This document shows positions 8,483 through 17,044 of a stretch of 64,000 bases of DNA, in pieces; position 1 is the first letter of the stretch, and each line of letters opens with the position of its first letter. Position numbers and translations under genes: made by a program. The notes below the pieces were generated by a model, which saw only the letters and a program-made list of their open reading frames with translations, made no database searches and was not told the origin of the DNA. Origin of the DNA: RUG369 sp050949645 (lineage in GTDB: Bacteria > Planctomycetota > Planctomycetia > Pirellulales > Thermoguttaceae); assembly GCA_050949645.1 (NCBI GenBank), contig JBMNGC010000001.1:1860001-1924000 (forward strand). The letters are read 5' to 3'.

Positions 8483-9916
8483 TTATTCTCTCTCGATTTT
8501 ATAGAGCGCGATCTTTCGATCGAGCGTGCTCCGTTCGATCCCAAGCGTTCTGGCGGATTGGCTCTTGTTCCAAGCATAATGCTTCAGGGTCTGACGAATG
8601 AGCCCCTCTTCCATCTCTTTGATCGAGATCGGCTCAAAATGATTGGGGTCGCTAGGAACGCCGGAGGCGGCGGTTTGGACGGGCTCTTTCGGCGTCGCGT
8701 CGGGCGCCGGCTCGCCGAGCGCCGACGTTAAAAGGTCGGCCTTATTGATCGTAGGCGGATTGCCAACGAGAACGGCGCGTTCAACAGTATTCTTGAGTTC
8801 GCGGACGTTGCCGGGCCACCGATAGGCGTTGAGCGTCGCGCGCGCCTCGGGCGAAAATCCGCTGTACCGCCGACCCGTCTCCTGGGAAAACTTATCCAGG
8901 AAAAAATCGGTGAGGAGATCGATATCTCCTTCGCGTTCTCGCAGAGGCGGCACGGTAATCTCCAAGACGCGGAGCCTGAAGTAAAGGTCTTGTCGGAACC
9001 GGCCCGCCTTAACCTCTTCTTCAAGGTCGCGGTTCGTTGCCGCGACGACGCGAACGTCGACGGAGATCGGCTTCGTGCCGCCGACGCGTTCAAAGGTTGA
9101 GTTCTCGAGAACGCGCAGGAACATCGCCTGAAGAGCAGGATTCATCTCTGCGATTTCGTCGAGAAAGATCGTACCGCCGTCGGCGGCTTCAAATTTGCCG
9201 ATCTTCGTTTCAACAGCGCCGGTAAAGGCCCCCTTCTCATGTCCAAAAAGCTCGCTGGTGAGCAAACTTTCAGAGAAAGCGGCGCAGTTTAAACAAACCA
9301 TCGGACCGAGGCGACGGCTACTGCGTTCGTGCGTCGCGCGCGCAACGAGCTCTTTTCCGACCCCGCTTTCACCGCGAATAAGAACGGTCGATTTGACTTT
9401 CGCGGCGCGTTCGACGCTCTTCTCGACTTCAAGCATCGCCGGAGACGCGCCGATCATGAAGGAACTCTCGCCGATGAGGCCGCGAAGACGTCGATTCTCT
9501 GTCCGCTCGTTATCAAGATAGGCGGTAAGCTCGTCCTGGCGATAGAAGATGTCGGGCACGCTTCGAGAGGAGGTCGTGCCAACGTCGAACGCCAGATCGC
9601 CGTAATCGCGCTGCGCTTCGACGAGGAGCGTCTCGCGCCCGATCCTGATACGCGATCCGACGAAAATCTCGACCTGTCCGTTGACCGGCGTACCGTCGAC
9701 AGCCGTGCCGTTGCGGCTGTTGAGGTCCGTCAGGATCCATTTCTCTCCCTGCCGCTCGATCGTCGCGTGGAAGCGACTGCATCGTTCGTCATTAAGGACG
9801 ACGGCGTTTTCAATCGCGCGTCCGATCGTCGTCGCGCGATCGGAACGGAGAAAAAAGGCGACCCTAGGCGCGCCGTTGCGAAAACAGACGAGTTCAAGAT
9901 TCTGCGTCATTGACAT
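8483..9916 (-). CDS. FHA-domain sigma54-dependent transcriptional activator
   Basis: This 477-residue enhancer-binding protein has three parts. Residues 25-95 are an FHA domain, a phosphothreonine-peptide reader, with conserved GR at 32-33, SRFH at 47-50 and NSRNGT at 66-71. Residues 150-385 are the AAA+ sigma54-interaction domain, with Walker A GESGVGKE (182-189), the sigma54-contacting GAFTGA loop (229-234) and Walker B IFLDE. The C-terminus is a Fis-type helix-turn-helix (NKSQSARTLGIERSTLDRKI). It would activate sigma54 promoters in response to a phosphorylated partner instead of a receiver domain. The Ser/Thr kinase gene lies 41 bp upstream on the same strand, so the two are probably co-transcribed. 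The target promoters were not identified. Confidence 0.95.
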   Translation of the reverse strand: MSMTQNLELVCFRNGAPRVAFFLRSDRATTIGRAIENAVVLNDERCSRFHATIERQGEKWILTDLNSRNGTAVDGTPVNGQVEIFVGSRIRIGRETLLVEAQRDYGDLAFDVGTTSSRSVPDIFYRQDELTAYLDNERTENRRLRGLIGESSFMIGASPAMLEVEKSVERAAKVKSTVLIRGESGVGKELVARATHERSSRRLGPMVCLNCAAFSESLLTSELFGHEKGAFTGAVETKIGKFEAADGGTIFLDEIAEMNPALQAMFLRVLENSTFERVGGTKPISVDVRVVAATNRDLEEEVKAGRFRQDLYFRLRVLEITVPPLREREGDIDLLTDFFLDKFSQETGRRYSGFSPEARATLNAYRWPGNVRELKNTVERAVLVGNPPTINKADLLTSALGEPAPDATPKEPVQTAASGVPSDPNHFEPISIKEMEEGLIRQTLKHYAWNKSQSARTLGIERSTLDRKIALYKIERE

Positions 9917-9957
9917 GAATCCGTGTTGAGGAGTCTTTCTCCAAATAAGTCAGTAAA

Positions 9958-12900
9958 TCAGTCGAAAAAAATGTCAACAAAATTCTTTTTGACGTCGTCG
10001 CCGATTCCTCTCGAGAGTTCCGAGAGATTCGAAGCGGTATGGATCGGATTAAGGATCCAGTTCGAAAAATCGTAGGCGGAGAACAGATGCGGCGGAATAC
10101 TTTCCAGTCGTTTGTACGCGTCGCCATTGAGGTCCGCGAGCGAGACGCTTTGCGAATTATACCTGGCAGGATCAAACTCGTAGTCCCGCCACTGTTCCGA
10201 ACGATTGGCTCGGCGACGCCAGAACGAGGCGAGGTCGAGCGTGATGAGTCCGTCGAGGAGCCACTGGTTCTCGAAGAGCGCAAGATCGACGAGCGCGGGA
10301 GACGTTACGAACGCGAGCGACTGGTTATCCAAGGAAATAATCGAATTCGTTCCTCTGACTTCAAACCGCGGAAGTCTTCGCGTCGTCCCGTTGCGTTGAA
10401 CCGTTCCCATTCCGGCGCCATCGTCCGGCCGACTCTCGTCGTTTCCCTGGCCGATAAGGCGCGTGAAATCGAGCGCCTCCGAGTCGACGCGGACAAGGCA
10501 TGAACGTCCTACGACGGCGACGTGATCGAGGTCAAGCGTAAAGCGCAACTCCGAATCGGAAGTCGAAACGTCGCTCTCGGAATAGTGAAGAAAAGGCCCC
10601 GAGATGTTAAAGCCGCTATTCCTGGCTTCGTACCGTCCGCCAGGTTTAACGACGTTGAAGAGCGTCGCTTCGCCGCGCGCGAGGACCCCGTCGAGCTGCA
10701 CGTTAAAGACGTTGAGGTTCTCAGGAACGCGCTCCGATTGGCCTGAATCGAAGACGGGATCGAGAATCGAATCGTCGGAAGCGCGGAAAAAGGCGACGTT
10801 CGAGTGCAACGGCGCCGTGAAGGAACTGCCCGTCATATTGCAGACCGTTACGATCGATTCTCGAATCGAGAGTTCCGACGCGCCGAGCGCCTCGAAGACG
10901 GACCATTCGGACGCAACGATCTCTTGCGCGGGAACGGTAAAGTCGATATTGACGCCTTCGAGCACGAGCCTGGAGGCGTCGAGGAGGAACATTCGCTGGC
11001 CCCAGCCGCCGTCGGAACTCTCCGAAAGTTTGAAAACAAGGGTCGGACGATACCCGTCGGCGGCGCGAATTTCAACGTCCCTATCGACCAGCGAGATCGG
11101 CGCGACCTCCATCGAGTCTTCAAACTTGAGCTCGACGAGCGTCGGCGCGCCGGTTTCGTCGGCAGGATCGTTCAGCGCAGCTTGCAACGTGGCGTAAGTA
11201 TTCGGCTCCTCGCCGCGGCCGTCGACGATGCGCAACGTTTCGGCGACGAACGTCGACGGACTGGAATCCGCCGCGGTTCCTAAAAGCGAGTACGCGGAGA
11301 AGGAATGCGAGGATCCGTCGGCCCCCCCGCCGAGCGTCGTTTCCACAACGTTTGCGACAAAGGAGAGTTGGGCGTCGTTGTCGGCGGAATCGGGTAACGC
11401 GGAGATCGCAGCGACGTTCCATCCGAACGCGACGCGATTATCCGACGCGACGGAATGGGAGTCGGAGAGGTACTCTCTTAACTCCTCGCGCGGTTCGTCC
11501 GTCAAGAGGGCGGGCGTCTTTTCAAGCGTCGAGCCATAGCTCGTCGCATAGAGAAAATCAGTTCCTTCCGATTCGAACCAGCGACCGGCATTTGCCAGCG
11601 TTGCCGCCGTTCCGCCGTTGGTCGCTCCGTTCGACGTCTCGGGGCTCTGCGTCGTCGGATTCGAAGTCGCGCCGCCGGCGCCGGAACTGTTTGCATCGTT
11701 ATCAGCGGACGCAACCTGATTCCCCTGCGGCGTAGGATTCGACGCCGCAATGGGCGGCTCGACGACGGGCAGCGTCAGATCGTCGACCGTTCCGAGCAGG
11801 TACATGACGGCGACGATCGCGACAAATCCGAGGAGAACCACGATCGCCGGAATCGCTCGCGGCGGAATCGTCGTCGAAGATTTCAAAGAAGAGCTCGCCT
11901 CGGCGTATCCGCGTTCGGAGATGTTGAGCCCGAGCATGTCGACGACCTGAAGAAGATCGCTGATGAGAAGATCGGGCGTCTGATACCGATCGTCCGGATT
12001 CTTCTGCATCATCTTCTTGAGGATGGCGGCGATTTCCGCAGGAATCGACGGATTCAATCCACGCACGTCGGGCGCTTCGTCGCCCTGGTGCTGGAGAAGC
12101 TTCTGCAACACGGTGCCGTTTGGAAAGGGAGGCGAACCGGTCAGGATATAGTAGAAGGTGCATCCGAGGGAATAGACGTCGCTTCTCACGTCGGCGAGTC
12201 TCGGATCTTTCGCCTGCTCCGGCGAAATATAGTCGAACGTGCCAAGGGTCACGCCGCTCTCAGTAAGTTCGTCGCCGCTGTCGGGCCGCAGGAGTCGCGC
12301 GAGCCCCATGTCGATGAGCTTAACTCGCTTCTGAGGCGTCACGAGGATATTCGACGGCTTGACGTCGCGGTGCGTCACTCCGTGCGACATCGCGTGCGAG
12401 AGCGCCATCGCGGTCTGGAGAACGTAGTCGATCGCGTCGTTGAGCGTCAACGCCCCGTGGTTCCGAACGTAGTCCCGAAGATTGACTCCCTCGACGTATT
12501 CAAAGGCTATGAAGGGAATTCCGGCATAATTCCCAAAGAGGTAGACCTGCGCGATGTTTTCATGGTTCAGCCGCGCTGACGATTTCGCCTCGTTGAGGAA
12601 TCGCGCGACAACCGTTTCGTCGGCGGCGCGTTTCTTTGGCAGCACCTTAATCGCAACCGCGCGTTCAAGGTCGCAGTCGAACGCCTCGTAAACGCGTCCC
12701 ATTCCGCCGCCGCCGATATACCGCACGACGCGAAATTGTCCGAACATTTCGCCGACCGTAAGGCCGTCGTCTGGCGGCGCGGGCAGTCGGGGCTTACTCA
12801 ACGCGACCGTCTTCGTCTGCGAACTCGGCGAGAGCATCGTCGGTTCATCAGACGGAACGCTTTCGTCCGCGTCCCCTTCGCCGAGATCGATCGTCGGATG

Positions 12901-13149
12901 AACGTCCATCTCAATCGTTGTGGACTGGCGCCCGGCGCCGTCGTCGAACGTTGGAGCTTCCGGCTCGTTTTGAGCGTCGGAATCAACGTCCGCATTTGCG
13001 CTTTCATCGTCCGACTCGTCGACAACGGGAATCGAAATCGACGTGTCGTCGCGTTCGCGCGGCGCCAGAAATTCCGACGAGGGCTGCTCGTCGCGCTCTG
13101 GAAATTCCGCGTCTCGATTTTCCCCATGAGGGTCGATAATAGACGACAT
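9958..13149 (-). CDS. Membrane Ser/Thr protein kinase with large extracytoplasmic domain
   Basis: The 1063-residue protein starts with an acidic disordered segment (1-135). A Hanks-type kinase follows (about 138-400): glycine loop IGGGGMGRVYEAF, catalytic Lys in AIKVLPKK, HRDVKPSNIL, and DMG in place of DFG, then SPEQA and DVYSLGCTFY. One membrane helix lies near 431-455 (IVVLLGFVAIVAVMYLLG), then a Ser/Asn/Gly/Thr-rich linker and about 500 residues outside the membrane. That region has short beta-rich turns (VEIRAADGYRPTLVFK, then ASRLVLEGVNIDF) reminiscent of pectin-lyase-like beta-helices. The ATG at 13149 is chosen over a longer frame because it avoids a low-quality basic extension. It likely phosphorylates the FHA activator encoded next; that link is inferred from context. 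Confidence 0.93.
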   Translation of the reverse strand: MSSIIDPHGENRDAEFPERDEQPSSEFLAPRERDDTSISIPVVDESDDESANADVDSDAQNEPEAPTFDDGAGRQSTTIEMDVHPTIDLGEGDADESVPSDEPTMLSPSSQTKTVALSKPRLPAPPDDGLTVGEMFGQFRVVRYIGGGGMGRVYEAFDCDLERAVAIKVLPKKRAADETVVARFLNEAKSSARLNHENIAQVYLFGNYAGIPFIAFEYVEGVNLRDYVRNHGALTLNDAIDYVLQTAMALSHAMSHGVTHRDVKPSNILVTPQKRVKLIDMGLARLLRPDSGDELTESGVTLGTFDYISPEQAKDPRLADVRSDVYSLGCTFYYILTGSPPFPNGTVLQKLLQHQGDEAPDVRGLNPSIPAEIAAILKKMMQKNPDDRYQTPDLLISDLLQVVDMLGLNISERGYAEASSSLKSSTTIPPRAIPAIVVLLGFVAIVAVMYLLGTVDDLTLPVVEPPIAASNPTPQGNQVASADNDANSSGAGGATSNPTTQSPETSNGATNGGTAATLANAGRWFESEGTDFLYATSYGSTLEKTPALLTDEPREELREYLSDSHSVASDNRVAFGWNVAAISALPDSADNDAQLSFVANVVETTLGGGADGSSHSFSAYSLLGTAADSSPSTFVAETLRIVDGRGEEPNTYATLQAALNDPADETGAPTLVELKFEDSMEVAPISLVDRDVEIRAADGYRPTLVFKLSESSDGGWGQRMFLLDASRLVLEGVNIDFTVPAQEIVASEWSVFEALGASELSIRESIVTVCNMTGSSFTAPLHSNVAFFRASDDSILDPVFDSGQSERVPENLNVFNVQLDGVLARGEATLFNVVKPGGRYEARNSGFNISGPFLHYSESDVSTSDSELRFTLDLDHVAVVGRSCLVRVDSEALDFTRLIGQGNDESRPDDGAGMGTVQRNGTTRRLPRFEVRGTNSIISLDNQSLAFVTSPALVDLALFENQWLLDGLITLDLASFWRRRANRSEQWRDYEFDPARYNSQSVSLADLNGDAYKRLESIPPHLFSAYDFSNWILNPIHTASNLSELSRGIGDDVKKNFVDIFFD

Positions 13150-13289
13150 AATGGCCCCGCAATCGTTTGAATACGAACGACGCTTCCCACGTCGACGCCA
13201 ATGTGAAACAGACTCCCGTCGATGCAACGGACGCGCCAACGGGAGCATGATTTAAGCGCGGTCGCGCAGGAGAGGCGACCGGCGCGCCA

Positions 13290-14603
13290 TTAGAACATAA
13301 AGCGATTGAAAATGTTCTCAATAAGCTCCTGACGACCGCTCGTGCACGGATCGGCCTCGCCCTTCTCGATCATGTAATCGTAGAGGGACTTGAAGTCGTG
13401 CTTACCCGCTTCGATCTCGGCGCCAATTCCCGAATCCCAGGACGCGTAGCGTTCCTTGAGCATTCGCTCGAGGACGCCGTCCTCACGAATCGCGACCGCG
13501 TTGCGCAAACCCTTGGCAAACGCGTCCATTCCTCCGACGTGAGCGTAGAAGAGATCGATCGGCTCGAAGCTCTCGCGACGAACTTTCGCGTCGAAGTTGA
13601 AACCGCCCGTCGTGAAGCCGCCGTACTTGAGAAGAATGAGCGCCATCTTCGTCGTTTCGTAGACGTTCGTCGGGAACTGGTCCGTGTCCCATCCGAGGAG
13701 CATGTCGCCCGTATTCGCGTCGACCGAACCGAGGAAGCCCTGGCTGCCGGCGACTTCCATCTCGTGCTCGACGTTGTGGCCCGCGAGCGTCGCGTGGTTC
13801 GTCTCAATGTTCATCTTGACGTCGTTCTCGAGACCGTAGGCGCGCAGGAAGTTAATGCACGTAGCGACGTCGAAGTCATACTGGTGCTTCGTCGGCTCCT
13901 TCGGTTTCGGTTCAAAGTAGAACTGCCCTTTGAAACCGATCTCTTTTGCATAATCGACCGCCATGTGCATGAATGCGGCGAGATGGTCGAGTTCACGCTT
14001 CATGTCGGTGTTCCACAGGCACTGATAGCCTTCGCGACCGCCCCAGAAGGTGTACCCGGCGGCGTCAAGCTCCTTCGAAACCTCAAGCGCCTTCTTAACC
14101 TGAGCGGCGGCGTAAGCGAACGTCGTCGCGTTGCAGCTCGTCGCCGCGCCGTGCATAAAGCGGGGATTCGTGAAGAGATTCGCGGTGCCCCAGAGCATCT
14201 TAATGCCGGTGCGCTCAGATTCTTCCTTGAAGACCTTCACGACCGCGTCGAGATTCTTGCACGTCTCGGCGAAAGTTTTGCCTTCAGGCGCGACGTCGCG
14301 GTCATGGAAAGCATAGAAATCCAAGCCTGCCTTTTCAAGGAATTCAAAGAACGCGCGAACACGATTCTGAGCGTTCTCGACTGAATTCGAACCGTCGTCC
14401 CAGGGACGCGACATTGTGCTGACGCCAAAGGGGTCCGACCCATCCATACACATCGTGTGCCAGAAGGCGCAGCTGAAGCGGAGATGGTCTCTCATCTTCT
14501 TCCCGGCGATAACTTCGTCAGGGTTGTAATAGCGGAAAGCGAGCGGATTCTTGGAGTCGGGTCCTTCGTATTGGACTTTGGAAATTTCCGGAAAAGCGAC
14601 CAT
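13290..14603 (-). CDS. xylA: Xylose isomerase
   Basis: XylA interconverts D-xylose and D-xylulose (and glucose/fructose) using two divalent metals. The 437-residue product is the length of the long class II enzymes and carries the family motifs: YAFHDRDVAPEG with the catalytic His, WGGREGYQCLWNTD, EPKPKEPTKHQYD, NHATLAGH and DANTGDMLLGWDTDQFP. The ATG at 14603 has a G-rich upstream run (GGGGGA). No xylulokinase or xylose transporter is adjacent, so xylose catabolism is not organised as an operon here. The kinase gene lies 140 bp downstream on the same strand and is probably independent. Confidence 0.97.
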   Translation of the reverse strand: MVAFPEISKVQYEGPDSKNPLAFRYYNPDEVIAGKKMRDHLRFSCAFWHTMCMDGSDPFGVSTMSRPWDDGSNSVENAQNRVRAFFEFLEKAGLDFYAFHDRDVAPEGKTFAETCKNLDAVVKVFKEESERTGIKMLWGTANLFTNPRFMHGAATSCNATTFAYAAAQVKKALEVSKELDAAGYTFWGGREGYQCLWNTDMKRELDHLAAFMHMAVDYAKEIGFKGQFYFEPKPKEPTKHQYDFDVATCINFLRAYGLENDVKMNIETNHATLAGHNVEHEMEVAGSQGFLGSVDANTGDMLLGWDTDQFPTNVYETTKMALILLKYGGFTTGGFNFDAKVRRESFEPIDLFYAHVGGMDAFAKGLRNAVAIREDGVLERMLKERYASWDSGIGAEIEAGKHDFKSLYDYMIEKGEADPCTSGRQELIENIFNRFMF

Positions 14604-15093
14604 AAATTGTTCCCCCAGTGATATGCGTCGACAGATCGTCGACGCCGTCAGGTATGTATATAAAGTTTGAATGCGTTGCCTCGCGGAAAACCGGCGCGCA
14701 CGCTTCGAGCGACGCGTACCGTCCGTCTCTCCATGTCGATTATGGAAACCGTAGGTCGAAAGTCCGAAATTCGCGAAACAACGCGCCCCTCAGTATATCA
14801 GATTTCAGGGTAAAAAGAAAGAACGACATGGTCAAAATTGAAAAAAGGAGGCGCCACGGGTCTAAGATCAACGGGGAGGAACGTTCGAATAAATCTGGGA
14901 TGCAAAATTTCGCAAGCTTTAACGCGTCGACTCTTCGTCAATCGCCGCCTCGGAAGCGCCTCGGCGCTTGAAGCGGACCGTAAATAACGGTTCGAAAACT
15001 ATCCGCGCTCTCTTCGCTCAACTGGAGATCTCCAGACAAAAAAAGCCGTTCGGCGCAGAAACGTCGAACGGCCAAAAGAAGTCGTCGTCGAGC
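14604..15093. other. Intergenic region between cysC and xylA
   Basis: The gap of 490 bp holds the cysC terminator near 15038-15074 and the upstream region of xylA, including an AT-rich TTTATATACAT on the minus strand about 60 bp from the xylA start without a clear -35 element. Short ORFs here have no ribosome site or recognisable product. Confidence 0.6.
15038..15074 (-). terminator. Rho-independent terminator after cysC
   Basis: On the minus strand, an 8-bp stem GCCGTTCG (15045-15052) with CGAACGGC (15065-15072) is followed directly by a run of seven T. It lies about 20 bp past the cysC stop. Confidence 0.88.
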
Positions 15094-15738
15094 TCAGATG
15101 ACGCCCTTTTCTTTGAGGAAAGCGATAACCTGGTCCGCAAGCTCATCCGCGGAAAGCGTTGACGCGTCGAGGGTGAGTTCAGGTTTGACGGGCGCCTCGT
15201 AGGGATCGTCGATACCGGTAAAGCCCTTGATTTCGCCGGCGCGAGCCTTCTTATAGAGTCCCTTCGGGTCGCGCTGCTCGCAGACTTCAAGGGGAGTCGC
15301 GACGTGGACTTCGTAGAAATCGTTCGGGTTCAGCGCGCGGACGGCGTCGCGGTCGGAACGGTAAGGGCTGATAAACGCGGTGATCGCGATCGTTCCAGAT
15401 TCCACGAAAAGACGCGCGACGGCGCCGACGCGGCGAATATTCTCTTCGCGATCGGCGGCGGAGAATCCAAGTCCAAAACGCTTGGCAAATTCTTCAGAGT
15501 GCGTTTCAGCGAGAATCTTCGGCGAGGCGTTCAGACCATGACGAACATTGTCGCCGTCAAGAACGAAACTACGCTTGCCAAGCTCGTGAAGCTTATGGTC
15601 GACAACGTTGGCGATCGTGCTTTTACCACTGGCGCTCAGACCGGTGAACCAAAGAATGCAACCTTTGGTCCCATTGAGTTTTTCTTTCTCTTCGCGAGAA
15701 ACGGCGTGTTCGTGCCAATAAACTTCAACTTCTGACAT
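15094..15738 (-). CDS. cysC: Adenylylsulfate kinase
   Basis: CysC phosphorylates adenosine 5'-phosphosulfate to PAPS, used for sulfate assimilation or sulfotransferases. The 214-residue product has the P-loop FTGLSASGKSTIAN, the LDGDNVRHGLN motif, ENIRRVGAVA, and FISPYRSDRDAVR. Between DGDNVRHGLN and GFSAADREENIRR there is a 15-residue insertion (SPKILAETHSEEFAK) relative to the E. coli type. The start at 15738 follows GAGGAG. No cysD, cysN or cysH gene is nearby, so a role in sulfated-polymer synthesis is as likely as assimilation. Its own terminator follows. Confidence 0.96.
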   Translation of the reverse strand: MSEVEVYWHEHAVSREEKEKLNGTKGCILWFTGLSASGKSTIANVVDHKLHELGKRSFVLDGDNVRHGLNASPKILAETHSEEFAKRFGLGFSAADREENIRRVGAVARLFVESGTIAITAFISPYRSDRDAVRALNPNDFYEVHVATPLEVCEQRDPKGLYKKARAGEIKGFTGIDDPYEAPVKPELTLDASTLSADELADQVIAFLKEKGVI

Positions 15739-15859
15739 TGTAACTCCTCAACGGTTTAAACTGAGACGTTTCGGATAGAAACGCGTTGTACGAATCGGCC
15801 TCGCGCGCGAGGACGTTAAGAGCGTCGGACATTGATCTCATGATCGTCCAGACGGAGAA

Positions 15860-16762
15860 TTATTCTGTTCGTTCACTGCATGAACGGTTATCGGGCTTGT
15901 GAGCTGCGGCGCACGCCTGTTGTTTTGCCAGCGCTTTCTCTTCCGCGGCCGCGCGACGCGAATAGACAGGCAAAATATTCCAGACGTCGTCGAAGGAACC
16001 GTCGCGAACGCGGCGCCATGCGACTCGCGCGACGCTCGAAGCCTCAGGGTCCCATCCTTCCTGCGGAACGAGCTTAGCCGTCGGATACGTCTCTGCGAGT
16101 TTTTTAACGCGGCGAAGCGCCGGCCCAGCAAAGAGAACGTCCTTCATTTTAAACGTTCTGATCGAATCGGCGTCGCGTTCGGACACCCCTGCAAGGGCCC
16201 GCCGGAGCTCCTCTCGAGCGTCGTCGTCGAGCGCGTCGACAAAAAGGGCGGACTCATCGACGGCGAGCCATTTCTTCAGGGAGACGATGCGAAAGCGTTC
16301 GTCGAGGGGCGTCGCGGTCGCACGCGTTCCGGCGGCGTCGTGCGCAAGGAAGTAGTTGCGGATCGCCGCGTCGCCGCGCTGCGCGTCGACGCCCGCCGAG
16401 ACAACGCAGGGTTCCGTTAATTTCAACAACTCGGGCCGCTCAAGAGAACAGGCGATCGCGTCAAGCGTATCGACGCCAACGATTTGCGCGTTAACCGCCC
16501 ACGCAAACATTTTGGCGGTCGCCACGCCTACGCGCAGTCCGGTGAAGGACCCCGGTCCGACCGTAACGGCGACGACGTCGACGGAATTTGGCGCCCAGTC
16601 GCGATCATTCAAAACCGCGCGAAGAGCCGGCGCGAGCGACTGCGCGCTGCGCGCGCGAGGGTCAAGGGGCCGCGTCTCGACGACCTCGCCGTCCTCGCAG
16701 AGCGCGACGCTGCCCGTAACGTCGGTCGTTTCAATCGCCAGCAATCTCGAAATCTTTTCCAT
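15860..16762 (-). CDS. tsaB: tRNA threonylcarbamoyladenosine synthesis protein TsaB
   Basis: TsaB is the non-catalytic, ASKHA-fold partner of TsaD in t6A37 modification of ANN-decoding tRNAs. The 300-residue product has the characteristic LLAIETTDVTGSVAL N-terminus and the VTVGPGSFTGLRVGVATAK block. The C-terminal ILPVYSRRAAAE matches the P-x-Y-x-R ending of the family. It is longer than the usual 220-240 because of an Asp/Arg-rich segment around residues 190-225 and a short basic tail. A 41-codon upstream extension of the frame lacks the fold, so the ATG at 16762 is used. tsaD and tsaE are not in the window. Confidence 0.93.
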   Translation of the reverse strand: MEKISRLLAIETTDVTGSVALCEDGEVVETRPLDPRARSAQSLAPALRAVLNDRDWAPNSVDVVAVTVGPGSFTGLRVGVATAKMFAWAVNAQIVGVDTLDAIACSLERPELLKLTEPCVVSAGVDAQRGDAAIRNYFLAHDAAGTRATATPLDERFRIVSLKKWLAVDESALFVDALDDDAREELRRALAGVSERDADSIRTFKMKDVLFAGPALRRVKKLAETYPTAKLVPQEGWDPEASSVARVAWRRVRDGSFDDVWNILPVYSRRAAAEEKALAKQQACAAAHKPDNRSCSERTE

Positions 16763-17044
16763 CTTCCATTCTTTTCTGAACGCTCGGTAACCTCTGCAGC
16801 GTCGCAACGCCGACGCAACGGAGGAAAAGCGACTCTTAAGTATACACTTGATATCGCGTTCAGACAGGGGGACCGCGCGCGCCAAGAAAATGGACGGGTT
16901 CTAAAATATTGATATTGCGCCGGAGTTCATCAGTCGTTACACTCCCCGACAAACAAGTCGTTTCTAACCGAGAGAGGCGTTATCTCGGAGAATCGACGTC
17001 TGTACAGCACGCACGCTGCGCTCGCGCGCCGCCGAGAAAAAATC

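Noticed and set aside
13398..14384. 328-codon open frame antisense to xylA
   Set aside because: xylA is certain on the other strand; this frame's composition mirrors it.
14618..14971. 117-residue ORF in the cysC-xylA gap
   Set aside because: No ribosome site, basic random-like composition, no recognised motif.
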